Assembly (NCBI GenBank): GCA_005408345.1
Contig: SEMN01000406.1
Location: 1 to 64,000 of the forward strand
Length of the DNA: 64,000 bases
Direction: 5' to 3'
DNA from: Macquaria australasica
Lineage: Eukaryota; Chordata; Actinopteri; Centrarchiformes; Percichthyidae
Shown: positions 1 to 12,600 of the stretch, piece after piece
Numbering within the stretch: the first letter of the stretch is position 1
Layout: every line of letters starts with the position of its first letter
The notes under the pieces: model-generated
Told to the model about the DNA's origin: nothing
The model's database searches: none
The model's input: only the letters and a program-made list of their open reading frames with translations
Program-made: the position numbers and the translations under genes

Positions 1-1310
1 TATTGTCTAAATAAATTCACATGGACTGCTAAATGTTGCCTGCGAATCCTTTTTCATGTGCTTCGCTACTCGGCCAACTCTCACAGAGTTGTCTAACGGT
101 TTGCCAGAACTTCCTTGAGGCCAACCAAAAGTCCTTCTCCATAGCCTCCCCAAACTCCTCCCACACCCGGGTTTTTGCTTTGGTGACCACCGAGGCCACA
201 GCCCTTCTGGCCTCCCGGTACCTGTCTGCTGCTTCAGAAGACCTCTGGGCTAGCCAAGCCCAGAAAGCCTCCTTCTTCAGCTTAACGGCTTCCTTCACCT
301 AAGTTCTAAGGTTCTAAGGGTGCCGCCTTGACAGGCACCAACGACCTTCTGACCACAGCTCCTAGCAGCCACCTCAGCAATGGAGGCTTTGAACATGGCC
401 CACTCTGATTCCATGTCCCCAACCTCCCCCGGGATGTGTGAGAAATTCTTCCGGAGGTGGGAGTTGAAGGTCTCGTGGACAGGGGCCTCTGCCAGACGTT
501 CCCAGTTCACCCTCACTACACGTTTGGGTTTGCCAGGTCTGTCCGGCAGCTGTCCCTGCCATCTTATCCAACTCACCACTAGGTGGTGATCAGTTGACAG
601 CTCTGCCCCTCTCTTCACCCGAGTGTCCAAGACATACAGCCGCAGATCTGACAATACGACCACAAAGTCGATCATCAACCTGCGGCCTAAGGTGTTCTGG
701 TACCAAGTACACTTATGAACCACCCTATGCTCAAACATGGTGTTCGTTATGACCAGTCCATGGCTAGCACAGAAGTCCAACAACAAAGCACCGCTTGGGT
801 TTAGATCGGGGAGGCCATTCCTCCCAATCACCCCCCTCCAGGTTTCACCATCATTGCCCACATGGGCGTTGAAGTCCCCCCGCAGAACTATGGAGTCTCC
901 AGGTGGAATCCCTTCCAGGACGCCACCCAGCAACTCCAAGAAGGCCGGGTACTCCGAACTGCTGTTTGGTGCATAAGCACAAACAACAGTCAGAGCCTTC
1001 CTCTCAGCAACCTTCAGTTGCATTGAGGCGACCCTCTTGTTCCCCGGGGAAAACTCCAACACAGCGGCGTTCAGCCGGGGGCTCGTGAGTATCCCCACAC
1101 CCGGCAGGCACCCGGCACGCCCAGGTCCCATCCTTCGCCCGCTACCCGGCTTGCAATGCACCTAACCCCGATGCCTATCCCTGCAGGTGGTGGGCCCACA
1201 GGGCAGCGGCTCCATGTTGGTTTTTCGGGCTGTGCCCGACCGAGCCCCATGAGTCAAGGCCCAGCCACCAGACGCTCACCATCAAGCTCCCCTCCCGGGT
1301 CTGGCTCCGG
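1..1310 (-). mobile_element. APE-endonuclease LINE fragment, 5' part
   Basis: Read on the minus strand, 1161-295 is an open frame with apurinic-endonuclease motifs: VVCAYAPNS, GDFNAHVG, MIDFVVV and STDHHLVVSWIR (the SDH-type catalytic histidine). A second frame at 298-29 continues with TKAKTRVWEEFGEAMEKDFW, the linker before reverse transcriptase. A GC-rich leader at 1162-1310 precedes the endonuclease. The RT itself is missing, cut off near the left edge. This is a common fish non-LTR retrotransposon often misannotated as craniofacial development protein 2-like; I cannot assign the clade with certainty. The frame change near 295-300 shows it is a dead copy. Confidence 0.85.
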
Positions 1311-1625
1311 GGGGGGGTAATCTGAATTCCTAAATATGTAAATTTCTCTGGAGATATGGTAAAGGGAGGTTCTGAAACCAAGAAATATTCTGTACATGTA
1401 TGGGCATTAACTCGCTATTACTCCAATTTATCCTTTATCCAGAGAGGGTCCCAAATGAATTTAATTTTTCTTTGGAATAACGATATATAACAGAACATCA
1501 TCAGCATATAATGATATCTTATTTATAGATTTTCCTATATTATAACCATAAATTAGAGGGTCTAAGCGAATACTCTCAGCAAGAGGTTCAATTGCTAGGG
1601 CAAAGATCAAGGCACCCTTTTCTCG
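1311..1625 (-). mobile_element. L1/Tx1-type LINE reverse-transcriptase fragment
   Basis: The minus strand from about 1615 reads GALIFALAIEPLAESIR, then INKISLYADDVLLYI around 1512-1480. This includes the YADD catalytic box of L1/Tx1-type reverse transcriptases. After a frame break it continues with PFTISPEKFTYLGIQIT near 1360-1315, the conserved segment after the catalytic box. The coding sequence then stops where the GC-rich leader of the neighbouring LINE begins. Stop codons and frame changes make it a pseudogene. Confidence 0.75.
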
Positions 1626-1882
1626 TCCCTCTATGTAGATTACAACGGGGGAACAAAATCCTGAATACAGCTATTTCAGTACTAACCTCTGAGACAATAT
1701 GAAAGATTCATATCCTGATAAAAAGTCATATGGACCATAAATAAACAAAAAAAAAGTGGGTACATTGCAGAAGCAGAGTTTAGGAATTTCTACTTATGCA
1801 CTGTTTCCTGTCGTAATAGGAGAGCAATACTGTATTATGTGAAGGGTAACATTTGTATTATAATATAGAAGTGATTTTCAGA
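1626..1882. other. No recognised feature
   Basis: AT-rich sequence between the L1/Tx1 fragment and the next transposon. No coding motif is seen. Confidence 0.5.
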
Positions 1883-2492
1883 CCTAAAGTATGACGGCAT
1901 ATCACTGCCAAAATCCGCGCGTGCAACTCAAACAGCCACGCATTTATATTATTTTTGCAAGCGCTTTCACAGCACTCGCGAGCAGAAGTATTGCTCGCGC
2001 GAGCAGAAATATTCTGGAAAGGAAGAAGATCTGATTAGCTGATTAGCTAGCTAACGTTACAGCTAATGTTAGCTAGCTAATCAGATAACGGTAGGTTAGT
2101 GTAATAATTCAGGACCATTTCTCTCATAGTAAAATGTAAATGTAGCATTATGAAACTAGTAAAATGAAATAGCTCTTACGTGAGGCGTTTCCACATCAAT
2201 TTCTTCAGTGTATCTTCTTCCTTTCTTTTGTACTTGAGCCGATACAAAGACAACGTCTAATCCTAAAAGACGAGGACTGTGACCAATTATATTTAGGGAT
2301 ACAATGGTGACTGGATCCGCCCACTTACTGCCAAAAAGAAAATACACTTGCGAGCGAGCAGGTGAAAGTTTTGCGAGCAGGAGAGCTGTGCGCGCTCAAA
2401 GCATTGTTTTCTCCTCGCAGGCTACAATATTGCTCGCGCGAGCAGAAATATTCTGCGCGATTTTGGCAGTGATATACTGTCATACTAAAGGC
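1883..2492. mobile_element. MITE with about 35-bp inverted termini and CpG-rich palindromes
   Basis: The left end at 1883 (CTAAAGTATGAC, then ATATCACTGCCAAAATC) is repeated inverted at the right end (GATTTTGGCAGTGATATA, then GTCATACTAAAG, ending at 2490). The 12-base palindrome GCTCGCGCGAGC followed by AGAAATATTCTG occurs at about 1993 and again at about 2434. A hairpin with 17-base arms lies at 2039-2084. No transposase is present, so it is non-autonomous; the superfamily is unassigned. Confidence 0.7.
2039..2084. repeat. Perfect 17-bp inverted repeat (hairpin)
   Basis: CTGATTAGCTAGCTAAC at 2039-2055 is exactly reverse-complemented at 2068-2084, with a 12-base loop. It sits inside the 1883-2492 element and is probably part of its internal structure. 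Confidence 0.85.
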
Positions 2493-2966
2493 TCAGAACA
2501 CATTCAAGATATGCTATGAAAAACTGTAGAAAACCTTTTATACTGAGTACACAAATTTGTCTCCAGCAAGATACTTTTGTCTTTGTTCAAGGGTTGTTCC
2601 TGGCTTTTTTTATTTAGAGAGCTAATGCGAGTTTATGAGTGCGGCAGAAAAACACTATATGGACACAAGCCCTAACAGTTTATGTTTAAGGAACACCACA
2701 AATTTCGATATTATATCCTTACAAACATTAATATGGAAATTGTGCGTCTTTGCTTGTATTTTGGCTCAGTGTATCATAGTTACTGTAAGGTTATGCTGAA
2801 TAATTTTGGTTAATGCTGGGGTAGGAATTTTATACATATTGTTCAGACAGCAAACTACATTTACCATGTAAACACAGCTTGTAGAGCTGCTCAATGAAGA
2901 CATAGACATGTATGGTATATGTAATGTGTGTTTTGTGTGTGTGTGTGTGCCTGTGTTAATACATAG
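2493..2966. other. CA8 intron 1, no distinct feature
   Basis: AT-rich sequence leading to the exon 2 acceptor, with a short GT run at about 2935-2949. I see no CA8 exon 1 here. Confidence 0.5.
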
Positions 2967-3158
2967 GTGTAGAATGGGGACTCCATTTTCCAGCAGCCAA
3001 CGGCGAGTACCAGTCTCCCATTAATTTAAACTCCAGGGAGGCTCAGTATGACCCGTCCCTCCTTGATGTCGGCTTATCATCAAATTACGTGGTGTGTCGA
3101 GACTGTGAGGTCATCAACGATGGACACACTGTCCGCATCATTCTCAAGTCCAAGTCAG
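2967..3158 (+). CDS. CA8: CA8 exon 2
   Basis: The acceptor is acatag and the donor is gtgagt. The first two bases complete a split glycine codon, followed by VEWGLHFPAANGEYQSPINL and ending ILKSKS plus one base of the next codon. This is the start of the alpha-CA domain, with the family signature QSPINL. It matches human CA8 from residue 34. Confidence 0.96.
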
Positions 3159-3564
3159 GTGAGTCCCAGGAGACATGACAACATGTCAGTACTTACTACT
3201 CATTGATTTAAGAAGATGAGAAAGCAGGATGCGTGTTTAGTTTTTGCTATCAGTCACTGTGGGTTAGTGGTGATTCATGCATTTTAATGTATAGCGTGAA
3301 AACAAAAATAAATCTAGCCCACTGTAAATGACCCCTCTTTCTCATTTTCACTTTTACTCTTACCACTTATATCTGTGTTCTACTTCCTGTGTGTTCTTGC
3401 CCACAATGCCATGGGTTTCCTGTGCTGTTGCCAGTGGTTACCGGGGGTCCGTTGCCTAGCGATCATGAGTATGAGCTTCATGAGGTTCGATTCCACTGGG
3501 GCAAAGAGAACCAGAGAGGATCAGAGCACACTGTCAACTTCAAGGCTTTCCCTATGGAGGTAGT

Positions 3565-3601
<37 letters not shown>

Positions 3602-6600
3602 AAGGCCATGACCATGGAGTGGGCTGCACTTTCAAACCAGACCAACAGCCTCTAAATAGGCTAGTAAAGAAACTCAGTTTTCATGCGTTTAGACTTCTGG
3701 CTTGTTGAGTCCCTGAACATCAAGCCTGTTTTATCTTCTCTAACAAGTAACACTTTTGATATCTGAAGCTGAAGGCTGAAAAATATTGTTTCGCACACTG
3801 AAATCAATGTGTTTGTATAAAGGTTCTAGGGAACCTTTACATTGGGTTGTGTCCATCCATAGATTAGGTTAAGATTTGGTCAAAAGTCAAAAGGTGAAAA
3901 AGATTAAACATTATGAATTTTTGAAGGCTTTAACTCTTTAAGTCCAACTAACATGAAACAGCAAAGCTGTACAAAAGCAAAATCTGCAGTATGCCAGAAA
4001 TACCCGGATTACGTACTGATTTGGAAAAAATCTCCAGTATGCATCGGACCATTCTACCTCTCCTACTGTATCCCACAATGTAAAGCAGTGGAACGGTCCC
4101 TGTTGGGTTTTTTTTGTTTTTTTTTAAACTTTATTTACACGGTCACTATTGTTGAAATGGCGGACAGCAACACTACCGTGTCAGTGGTTGACAGGGAGGA
4201 ATATAAATAGAAGTACCACTTATAACATGTTTTTCTAATTTAATCATGTGCAAGCAAGTCCACAGTTATTACTTTTTGTTTTCAGAGCTTAAGAGAATGC
4301 TATTGCGGTGGTTTGCCATTAGCCGTAATATTGTTTACTTCTGCTTTTCAAAACCGGAAACCGGCTAAGCCTGGCCTAGCATACTGAAAAATAAATCAAT
4401 TTAACAATTTCATACTGTATACTACCAATGAATGCAATATGCAGTATGTAGTACATACTGCATACTGCGTTCGTCTGTAGTATGTAGCAGGCGGTTTTGA
4501 AAACAGCAAATGTCTAGCTATTTCTCCCTGCCTCCAGTCTTTATGCTAAGCTAGGCTAATAGCCTCCTGCCTCCAGCGCTGTACTTAAAGCACAAACATG
4601 AGAATGGTATCGACCTTCTCAGCTAACTCTTTCTTAGAGGGAAAGTGAATCAGTGTATTTCCCAAAATCTTGAACTATTTCTTTAAAGGTCAAACTTTTG
4701 AACTCAGGTGCAGTCTCTCAGGCTGCATGTCCTGACACTAATGTCTGGCATTTAGTTGACATTTAAGGTCAAAACTGAAACCTTGGAAATGCCAAAATTG
4801 CTACATCAGCTCACTCAATTTGATAATACTTGATGAATCTCTTAATTGCTTCATTCTTCATTCGATGGATCAATGTGTAAAGTTACTGCTTAAATAGCAG
4901 GTATTTCTGCCTCTGGAGCTGTAGAGTCTGATTGCAAGCCACCTCCTACCCCCATGGTTCTGCTGAACCTGGTTCTGCTCGAGGTTTCTGTCTGTTAAAA
5001 GGAGTTTTTCCTTGCCACTGTCACCTAGTGCTGCTCATGGTAGGAATTGTTGGGTCTCTGTAAATAATATTATAAAGAGTACAGTGTAGACCTGCTCTGT
5101 ATGAAAAGTACCTTGAGATCAATTTGCTTACTGACTCTTTTCTACTTCTCTACTGTTACACTGCATTTTAGCATGTCACAGATAAACATTTAAATATTTT
5201 TTTACCATAAGTAAAACAAGAAGTAAAGACATGTGGCTGTGTATCTAACCAGGAGACATGTTTGTTGTTTCCTGCTTGTAGTCCCATTTAACTCACTCTC
5301 TGTCTGGTCGCCTAATGATGGCTTTAGAGCAACTGACAAGAGAATCTTGGGAAAGGAAGAGAAATTCATTATGCCATTATCCTGTAATTGCCACCCTTGG
5401 CCACAGTGACAGTTAAATAGTTTAACAAATCTGTAAGGGTAAGGAAAGTAAGCTTAGCAGACATAGAAGATGCTAGAACAGCCCAGTAAGCATTGATTTG
5501 GTATTTTGTTGGTGAAGACGTTTAGACGTCTGAGATTGAGAAGCAGCCCAGAATCCATTGGAATTATGTCCATGTTTGACAATTCTGCACCTCACCATTT
5601 ACATCCAATGCCAACATTCAGTGCTAATGCAGGTAGTGTGCCGTTGTAGTAGTATGTAGTGAGGTGGAAAGTAAGGGTGTGGAGGTTGGGGTGGTGGATG
5701 TGTGTGTAGCACGTCAGACTTTAACCTTCACCTTTTTATTAATCCTAACCTTAACCAGGTATTTCAGCTGCCTAACTTTAACCGTACCTTAAAGATGCTG
5801 GCATTGGACATTAAAAACTTTGTCATTGAATGTATTTCGGGGTTTTGCGCAATCCTCCTATATTTTCACTTGTCTGGCAATAGGGTTGGTTCAAACTATT
5901 TTTGTAGCTTATATTAAAGTAGCTTTACATTGTTCTTACTCAGAAATACGTGTTAGGGAAAAGGTCAGGGTGAATGGTTGGATGTACAAAGCGTCAGACT
6001 GTTCATATCCCGTTCTCTCCAACAGTCAATGTTGGTTGCTTCTAACCATGGCTAAGGCCTTTCTCTAAACTTAATCAAATAGTTTCAATCATTTAAATCT
6101 TACCAAACCTTAACCATAGAGGTGAGATCATAAACAGTCATTTGAATAATGTTTGTAAAGGCCATTTGTGATGGTTTTGGAAGCAATAACAAACATATTT
6201 TGGCGTTTAGTTTCGAGGAATTGTTGAGACATCTAGATCAAAGGATAAGTCTGGTGATATTTAATATTTTTCTTATTGTCAATGAATTGATCTTACTAAT
6301 ACGTACTGTCAAAACACATCAATAAGCCACATTGTTACACTGGGTGACATGTTCCGTTATTATCATGAACTGTGGTTTATTTTGACTCAATCCCACATGC
6401 AGAAATATTCACTAGAGCACCAAAGGTGTATTAATCCACCACTGGAAATAGTCCCCAACAAATGCACCATTTCCCCCTGTTTGAGTAATGTTTGTCACAG
6501 TGGGTAATGCAGGGAAATGAGGACTGGACCCAAATGCAGACAGAGAAGGCAGCAGGATGACTTTAGTGATTTATTTGTAAAATGAGCTTACATGCAGGTA

Positions 6601-9600
6601 AAGTAGGCAGACAAGGCAGGCAGGTAGACAGGTAACAGGTAGATAAGCAACAGTATCAGAAAATTATTTAGTCTTTTAAAAAAATTAAACTATATATTTG
6701 TGAACCATTTTTAAAGAATTACATTTTCGTAGGAACACATTTTAGAGTTGTCTGGAGCCACAGACATGAAGGGGAAGTTGGAAAGTACTGAGTGACGAAC
6801 TAAGTCATTGTTGACAAAAATATAGAATATTGCCAGCTTTAACCTTTAAAACCGGGCTACATTTGTTTAGATGTTTTTATAGGTCAAGTTTGCATATTTC
6901 AACAATATTTCAGTTACTGTAGACATCAAGACAGCTTTTGACCTCTTTTGCAAATCACAGAATCAGTGCTCAATGGGCAGTCTCAGCTGACAGCTCAGAG
7001 ATCACTGAGATTTTATATTTTTATTTTCCACTGTTTCTATATTAGAGTAAGATAAGTACCATGGCAGCTTTCAGTTTTATCAAGTACAGATCTTTGGTCT
7101 GACAGTCTGATATTTACCTGTTTCAGGACAGAAGTTTTACACTCCTTTCTCCCTGTTTACATTAACTTGACATAAGAGTCCATATAGAAAGCCCTTAGTC
7201 ACCCCCAGCTGATGGTTTCTCACTCTCTTTCTTCCTACTGTTCCCTACACCTGTTTACAACAATGGCCTCTCAAATACAGGTTGTGTTCTGTTGTCTCTC
7301 TGTCTGTCTGTAGCTCCATCTGATTCACTGGAACAGCACTCTGTTTAACACTTTGGAGGATGCTCTTGGGAAGAAGAATGGAGTCCTCATCATAGCTCTT
7401 TTTGTGCAGGTAAACATCCACATCAAGAACCAGCAGGCTGACATGGTGGCCAGATAAGGGGTTGGTTTTCCTCACAGTTTTACACTGCCAATTCAACAGA
7501 GATCAAAATTAGTGCAATATTTACATTTGACAAAATATACTGTACACATGGACTGGCTTTTAGGACAAAGATCATTAGCTTTATTTTAATTTGTTTTTCG
7601 AGTTCGTATTACCTTGAAACCTGTATAAGCATATATTGGGTCCTACATTTTTTCCACTGCCCTCTCAATACTGTAACAGATAACAGTCATCAATGCACAG
7701 TAAATGTATGTATGTAACAAAGTGCCAAAAGTTTGGTGAGCAATCCTATGGAAGCCCAGTATTCATGTTAAATGATGTATTGAGCAATCGTTAGGCTGTC
7801 CTAGTGTACCTTTAAGCTGCCTTTAAATCCTCCTCTCACCCAAGCAAAGAGCAGATACATATATCTACATGGTATCTGCTTAGGCTAAATTGCCATGGCT
7901 GGCCTCACTGGCTTGACTTCATCTGAATGCCATGGCCCACTCAGTTGTCCAACCACCATCACTGTGTATCTGGTTCCAATAGACTTATTGCAACTAGTTA
8001 ACAACTCCTCTGGTATGAGAAACCTTTTATGAGTCATGTACCTTGACCTGTCTTGACCTTACTAAAGAGAAAACAATATTGTACACTATAAAATGTATGT
8101 GTGAGGTGACACCATCAGCTAACAACATGCTAGCCAACAACAATCAGCTAAGAACGTGATAAGCTAAGTCGCATGTTAAGCTAACAAACATGCTAAAAAC
8201 ATGTTATTTTATTTAGTATGCCTAGTTTGTATTACCTTGAAATAATATAAGCACAATCATATATTGGGTCCTACATTCTTTTCACTGTCGCTTTGATACT
8301 GTAACAGGTAAAACAAAGTTAAAAACAAATTTCTGACAATGCATGAAACACTATAAATATGTAGGCTACTCTATTAAACTCATGCCTATCTGCCACATAC
8401 GTTTGTGTGTCAAATTCATTCAGTTTGACAGTGAAAAGGGTTAAATAAATTGCCATGAAAACAAAGCAAGAGTTGGAACAACCATGTTTCAATAAGGAGA
8501 GAGTTTGGATTAAATATTTACATCAAAGGAGAAAGACCAAATCACCACTTAATTCTCCTGCCACATTTCACATATCAGAACACATTTGACTGTGTGAGAT
8601 ATGTCTTTGACTCATTTTTAAAGTTTAAATTAAGGTTTTTTTTCTAATATTCCAATTGTCCACCCAATTTTTACAATATACAATACATACAATATACAAT
8701 ATACAAAGGCAATACAATTCCTCAGCAGCACGCACTTGGTTGGTTTACCTGGCGGTCGGTTGTCGCCAGCGTTCTCTTCTATGCTATGGTGAGCTGGGGA
8801 GGCAGCATTAAAGCTGGGGTAGGCAGAATCTGTGCAACCTAGGCAAAACCTTCCGCCTCTCTCTGCTGCCTCGTATCACTCCGCTAAGCCCCTCCCACCA
8901 AACCCACAACTTTGACCGGCAGCAGAAGGAGTCAGTTCCCCAGTGAAACCATATCCCTCGTAGGACTCGCTCTCCACGGTGTGAGCCTCACCGAGAATGC
9001 GGTCCCTCCCACTGCGACTTGTTTTCTCAAAGACGCCCCTCCAGCGCTTCGCGGCTGCAGAGCAGAGCACCCCAGGCTTTAGAGGCAGCTGCAACGCCGT
9101 CCAGCAGCGGGAAGAGAGGCTAGAACACCACACACACACACCACTGTCCCCCGTCAAAAGTTATTCCCCACTGTGTCATCATGCCTCTTTGCCACTCGTC
9201 GTTATGAGCGCCATGGCATTGAACGTAATGAGCCTGAAGCTCCATGTGGAGCCGAGACATGTTGTTTTGTCATTCCTCCCAATCACCCCCCTCCAGGTTT
9301 CACCATCATTGCCCACATGGGCGTTGAAGTCTCCCAGCAGAACTATGGAGTCTCCAGGCCACCCAGGAACTCCAAGAAGGCCGGGTACTCCGAACTGCTG
9401 TTTGGTGCATAAGCACAAACAACAGTCAGTGCCTTCCTCTCAGCAACTTTCAGTCACATTGAGGCGACCCTCTCGTTCCCCGGGGAAACACAGCGGCGCT
9501 CAGCCACATCCCTAAAACCAGTCTGCGACGCCGAAGGTCGGCACGCCCAGGTCCCTGCCCTTGCCTGCCGCCCGGCTTACATTGCACCCAACCCCGATGC

Positions 9601-12600
9601 CTATCCCTGCAGGTGGTGGGCCCACAGGGCGGCGGCTCCATGTCGATTTTTTAGGCAGGCTGCCTGTTTAGCACATACATATCATAGTGACAGCTCACTG
9701 TAGTACTTCTGGTGGTTAGACTATCACTTCAAGGCTGTTTTTTTGTGTTCTTGTTCTTATATTCACGTGTGTTTTGGGATTTTGCACATCTCTGAAACTG
9801 CTTCAACAAAAACTGAACATTATTACCTTCATGAAGGGAGGATTTATTGCAGGGCTGTTAGACTGCATTAGTTTTAGCTAGGTGTACCAATAATAAACTG
9901 CAACTGAGGGTAATATTTTGGAGCAGAACTAGACATGTGTGCTTGACAACATATTTTTGTAAAAAGATTTTGAAACATTTGAAAGTATCTGCATGTATTT
10001 TACCCTTCACGGCCCTCAGAAGAAGAAAAAAATACTTTTTCAGCACATCAGTGGCCTTAAAGTGTTTTTCCTTCCTGGGATTGTAAGTGTTGTTTTTCTA
10101 AATGAATCAACAGGATCATTCCAGATTAGCTTGAACCATCCTGTGTAATAGTATGAGTATGACACAAGTTGGAAAGCACCTTCTGCTACATTCCTATGTC
10201 CATTGAATTGGTACTCAGTTTCCCTGCTGGGAAAACCCAGGTTTATGCCAGTTAAATGAAACCAATCACACCTCAGAGACTAACCTCACTTTGAGAGAGA
10301 CCTGAGTCACACCAGCTGAGGAAAACACCCCATCGACAAAACACCAGCTAGCAGTCTCCTTCTGGTTACACCCCAGACAGCCCTGACCTCCTGAGGCCAC
10401 AGCCTTAACACAGTCAACCTCACACGTCCTGTTATTGACAGCTCTTTAGTTTCTGCTTCCTGTTTTCTTCCTGTAAGAGCAGATATAAACTAAAATCTTC
10501 TTAAAACATTGTTGATGTCTTGTAGACAATCACTGATAACATTGTCTATAGAAGATCTATTGATAAGTCCTGTGGCCACCAACTGAGCGCCTGCTGAAAA
10601 ACAAAATGTGTTGTGTTTTTATCAGATTGGTAAGGAGCATCTGGGTCTGAAGGCCATCACTGAAGTTCTACAGGACCTGCAGTACAAGGTGAGAATATCA
10701 GACAGATTAGATGATCATTTATCACATCAGATAAAGATGGATGTCAGATGAATAATCACATAATTAAACTGAATACATGATGACAATAATTATTGTTGTG
10801 TTGCTGTATTTCCATCAGGGGAAGAACAAGATTATCCCCTGCTTCAACCCCAACACTCTATTACCTGGTGAGATGAAAACTATTTGATTTCAGATGCATA
10901 ATGAATATAAAGTCTTGTGAAAAACTGCAGTTTCAGATATAGGTTATACTGCCATAGTTGACTCAAGATGGCAGCCTGCTGAGTCATCCTCTCATCAATT
11001 CATTCATTCTTGATTCCAGTTTATTCTTAATCACTATCACTAGTATTAGTATCAAACAATGTTGGTAGAAAAAGTAGATGGTCAGGGATAGGGCTGATGG
11101 CATTTTATCAAATCTGAAGCCAGTTACAAATCCACTTTTCAAATCCGAATCCTTTTGAATCCCTTATTGAATCTTTTTAAGTAGTTTGTTTGATGGGGAA
11201 TTAAGATATCTCTGAGTTAAAAAATATTTACTGTTTTTATTTCACTCAGCATCATACCTAAATCCCGGAGATTAATGTGCTGAAAGGGTGTAGGGTTTTC
11301 ACCACATATTTGTCACTGCTCTGTGACAATCCGGGTTTATTACCAACTTGGAACTGGCTATCAGAACCCATCCCTAGTCAGGGACATGCACAGACATTTT
11401 TAGGGACAGTGGCTAATTTTAAGAAAAGGGGTACCAAACCGCCTGACTCGCTCAGGTGACAAAATGATGCATTTTTGGACCTTTAATCATTTTTATACAA
11501 TGGGCTGTACTCTGATTATTACTGAGTGGAGCACCTACTCTACCCACCTTCAATTTCCCATTTCATCAGTGTGAACATGGACAATTACTTTCACCATTTC
11601 AGAAAAGTGGATTGTTTATCATGACATACAGTAAGGGAATAAAAGTTGCTTTCACTGTGTTTCACTTAGTTTTTTTTTGTTTGTTTTTTTTTTAGCATTT
11701 TAATGCATTTTAAATTAAATGTTAATCTGCCCTCAGACCCTTTACTGAGAGACTACTGGGTGTATGAAGGATCTCTGACCACACCACCTTGTAGTGAAAA
11801 TGTGACCTGGATCCTCTACCGCTACCCTCTCACCATCTCACAGTTACAGGTAAAACATAAATCTAAAACAAAGTCTGCAGCCTTTTAAAGGGGAACTGAT
11901 TTTACACATCAAAGTCTGTTTCCAGGTGATTAGTACTGCATATGCTGGAAAAGTTAAATAAAGCCTTTTGTGGCTCCAGAAGGAGCTGTGTGAAGTCTGA
12001 TAAATATCTTGAGTCAGTGTTGGTTGGGGCTGAAGACTACAAGTTTGAAAATGAGTGAGCTTACCAGACCTCTGTAGCCAGCTTCTCATCTCTGCTTGAG
12101 GCTAGATGTACATACGTACATTAGCTGCTACTAGCATTACACCCATATCTGCGACTGTTGGCAGTTATGTTGCATTGTGGGTAAGTTCCAGTTTTTGTTT
12201 GACAAGGAAGAAGGATATGGGGAATAACCAAGACAATATCTCTGGTTTTGCTGCATCAATTTCCTGCCGCATCCTTTCTTTAAAGTGTCCATTGTGACTA
12301 TTACAGTGTTATAGGAGTGCAATGCTAAATGTGGAGAATTCTTTTAGGTTCCTTCTTCCATGTTAGGAATGTTTTAACCAGCCTGCTTTTAAATATTAAA
12401 GGGGTTAGTTGTGACTGCATAATTTCTTCCATTCCTACCTAATCAATATATTTATATTACCAGTGGAGAATTATCACAGAACTCTGCAGGTCACCTCAGC
12501 CTTGTGGAGTGTTTTAATGTCTTTCAGCTCATGGTTTTGGTTTTCTGTCCCGCAAACTCAGCAGGCAGCTGTTTTCAGTGAAACAGCTCTGAAAACCCCA

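Noticed and set aside
8997..9515. 172-codon plus-strand frame
   Set aside because: It spans the DNA-transposon/LINE junction and is antisense to the LINE endonuclease.
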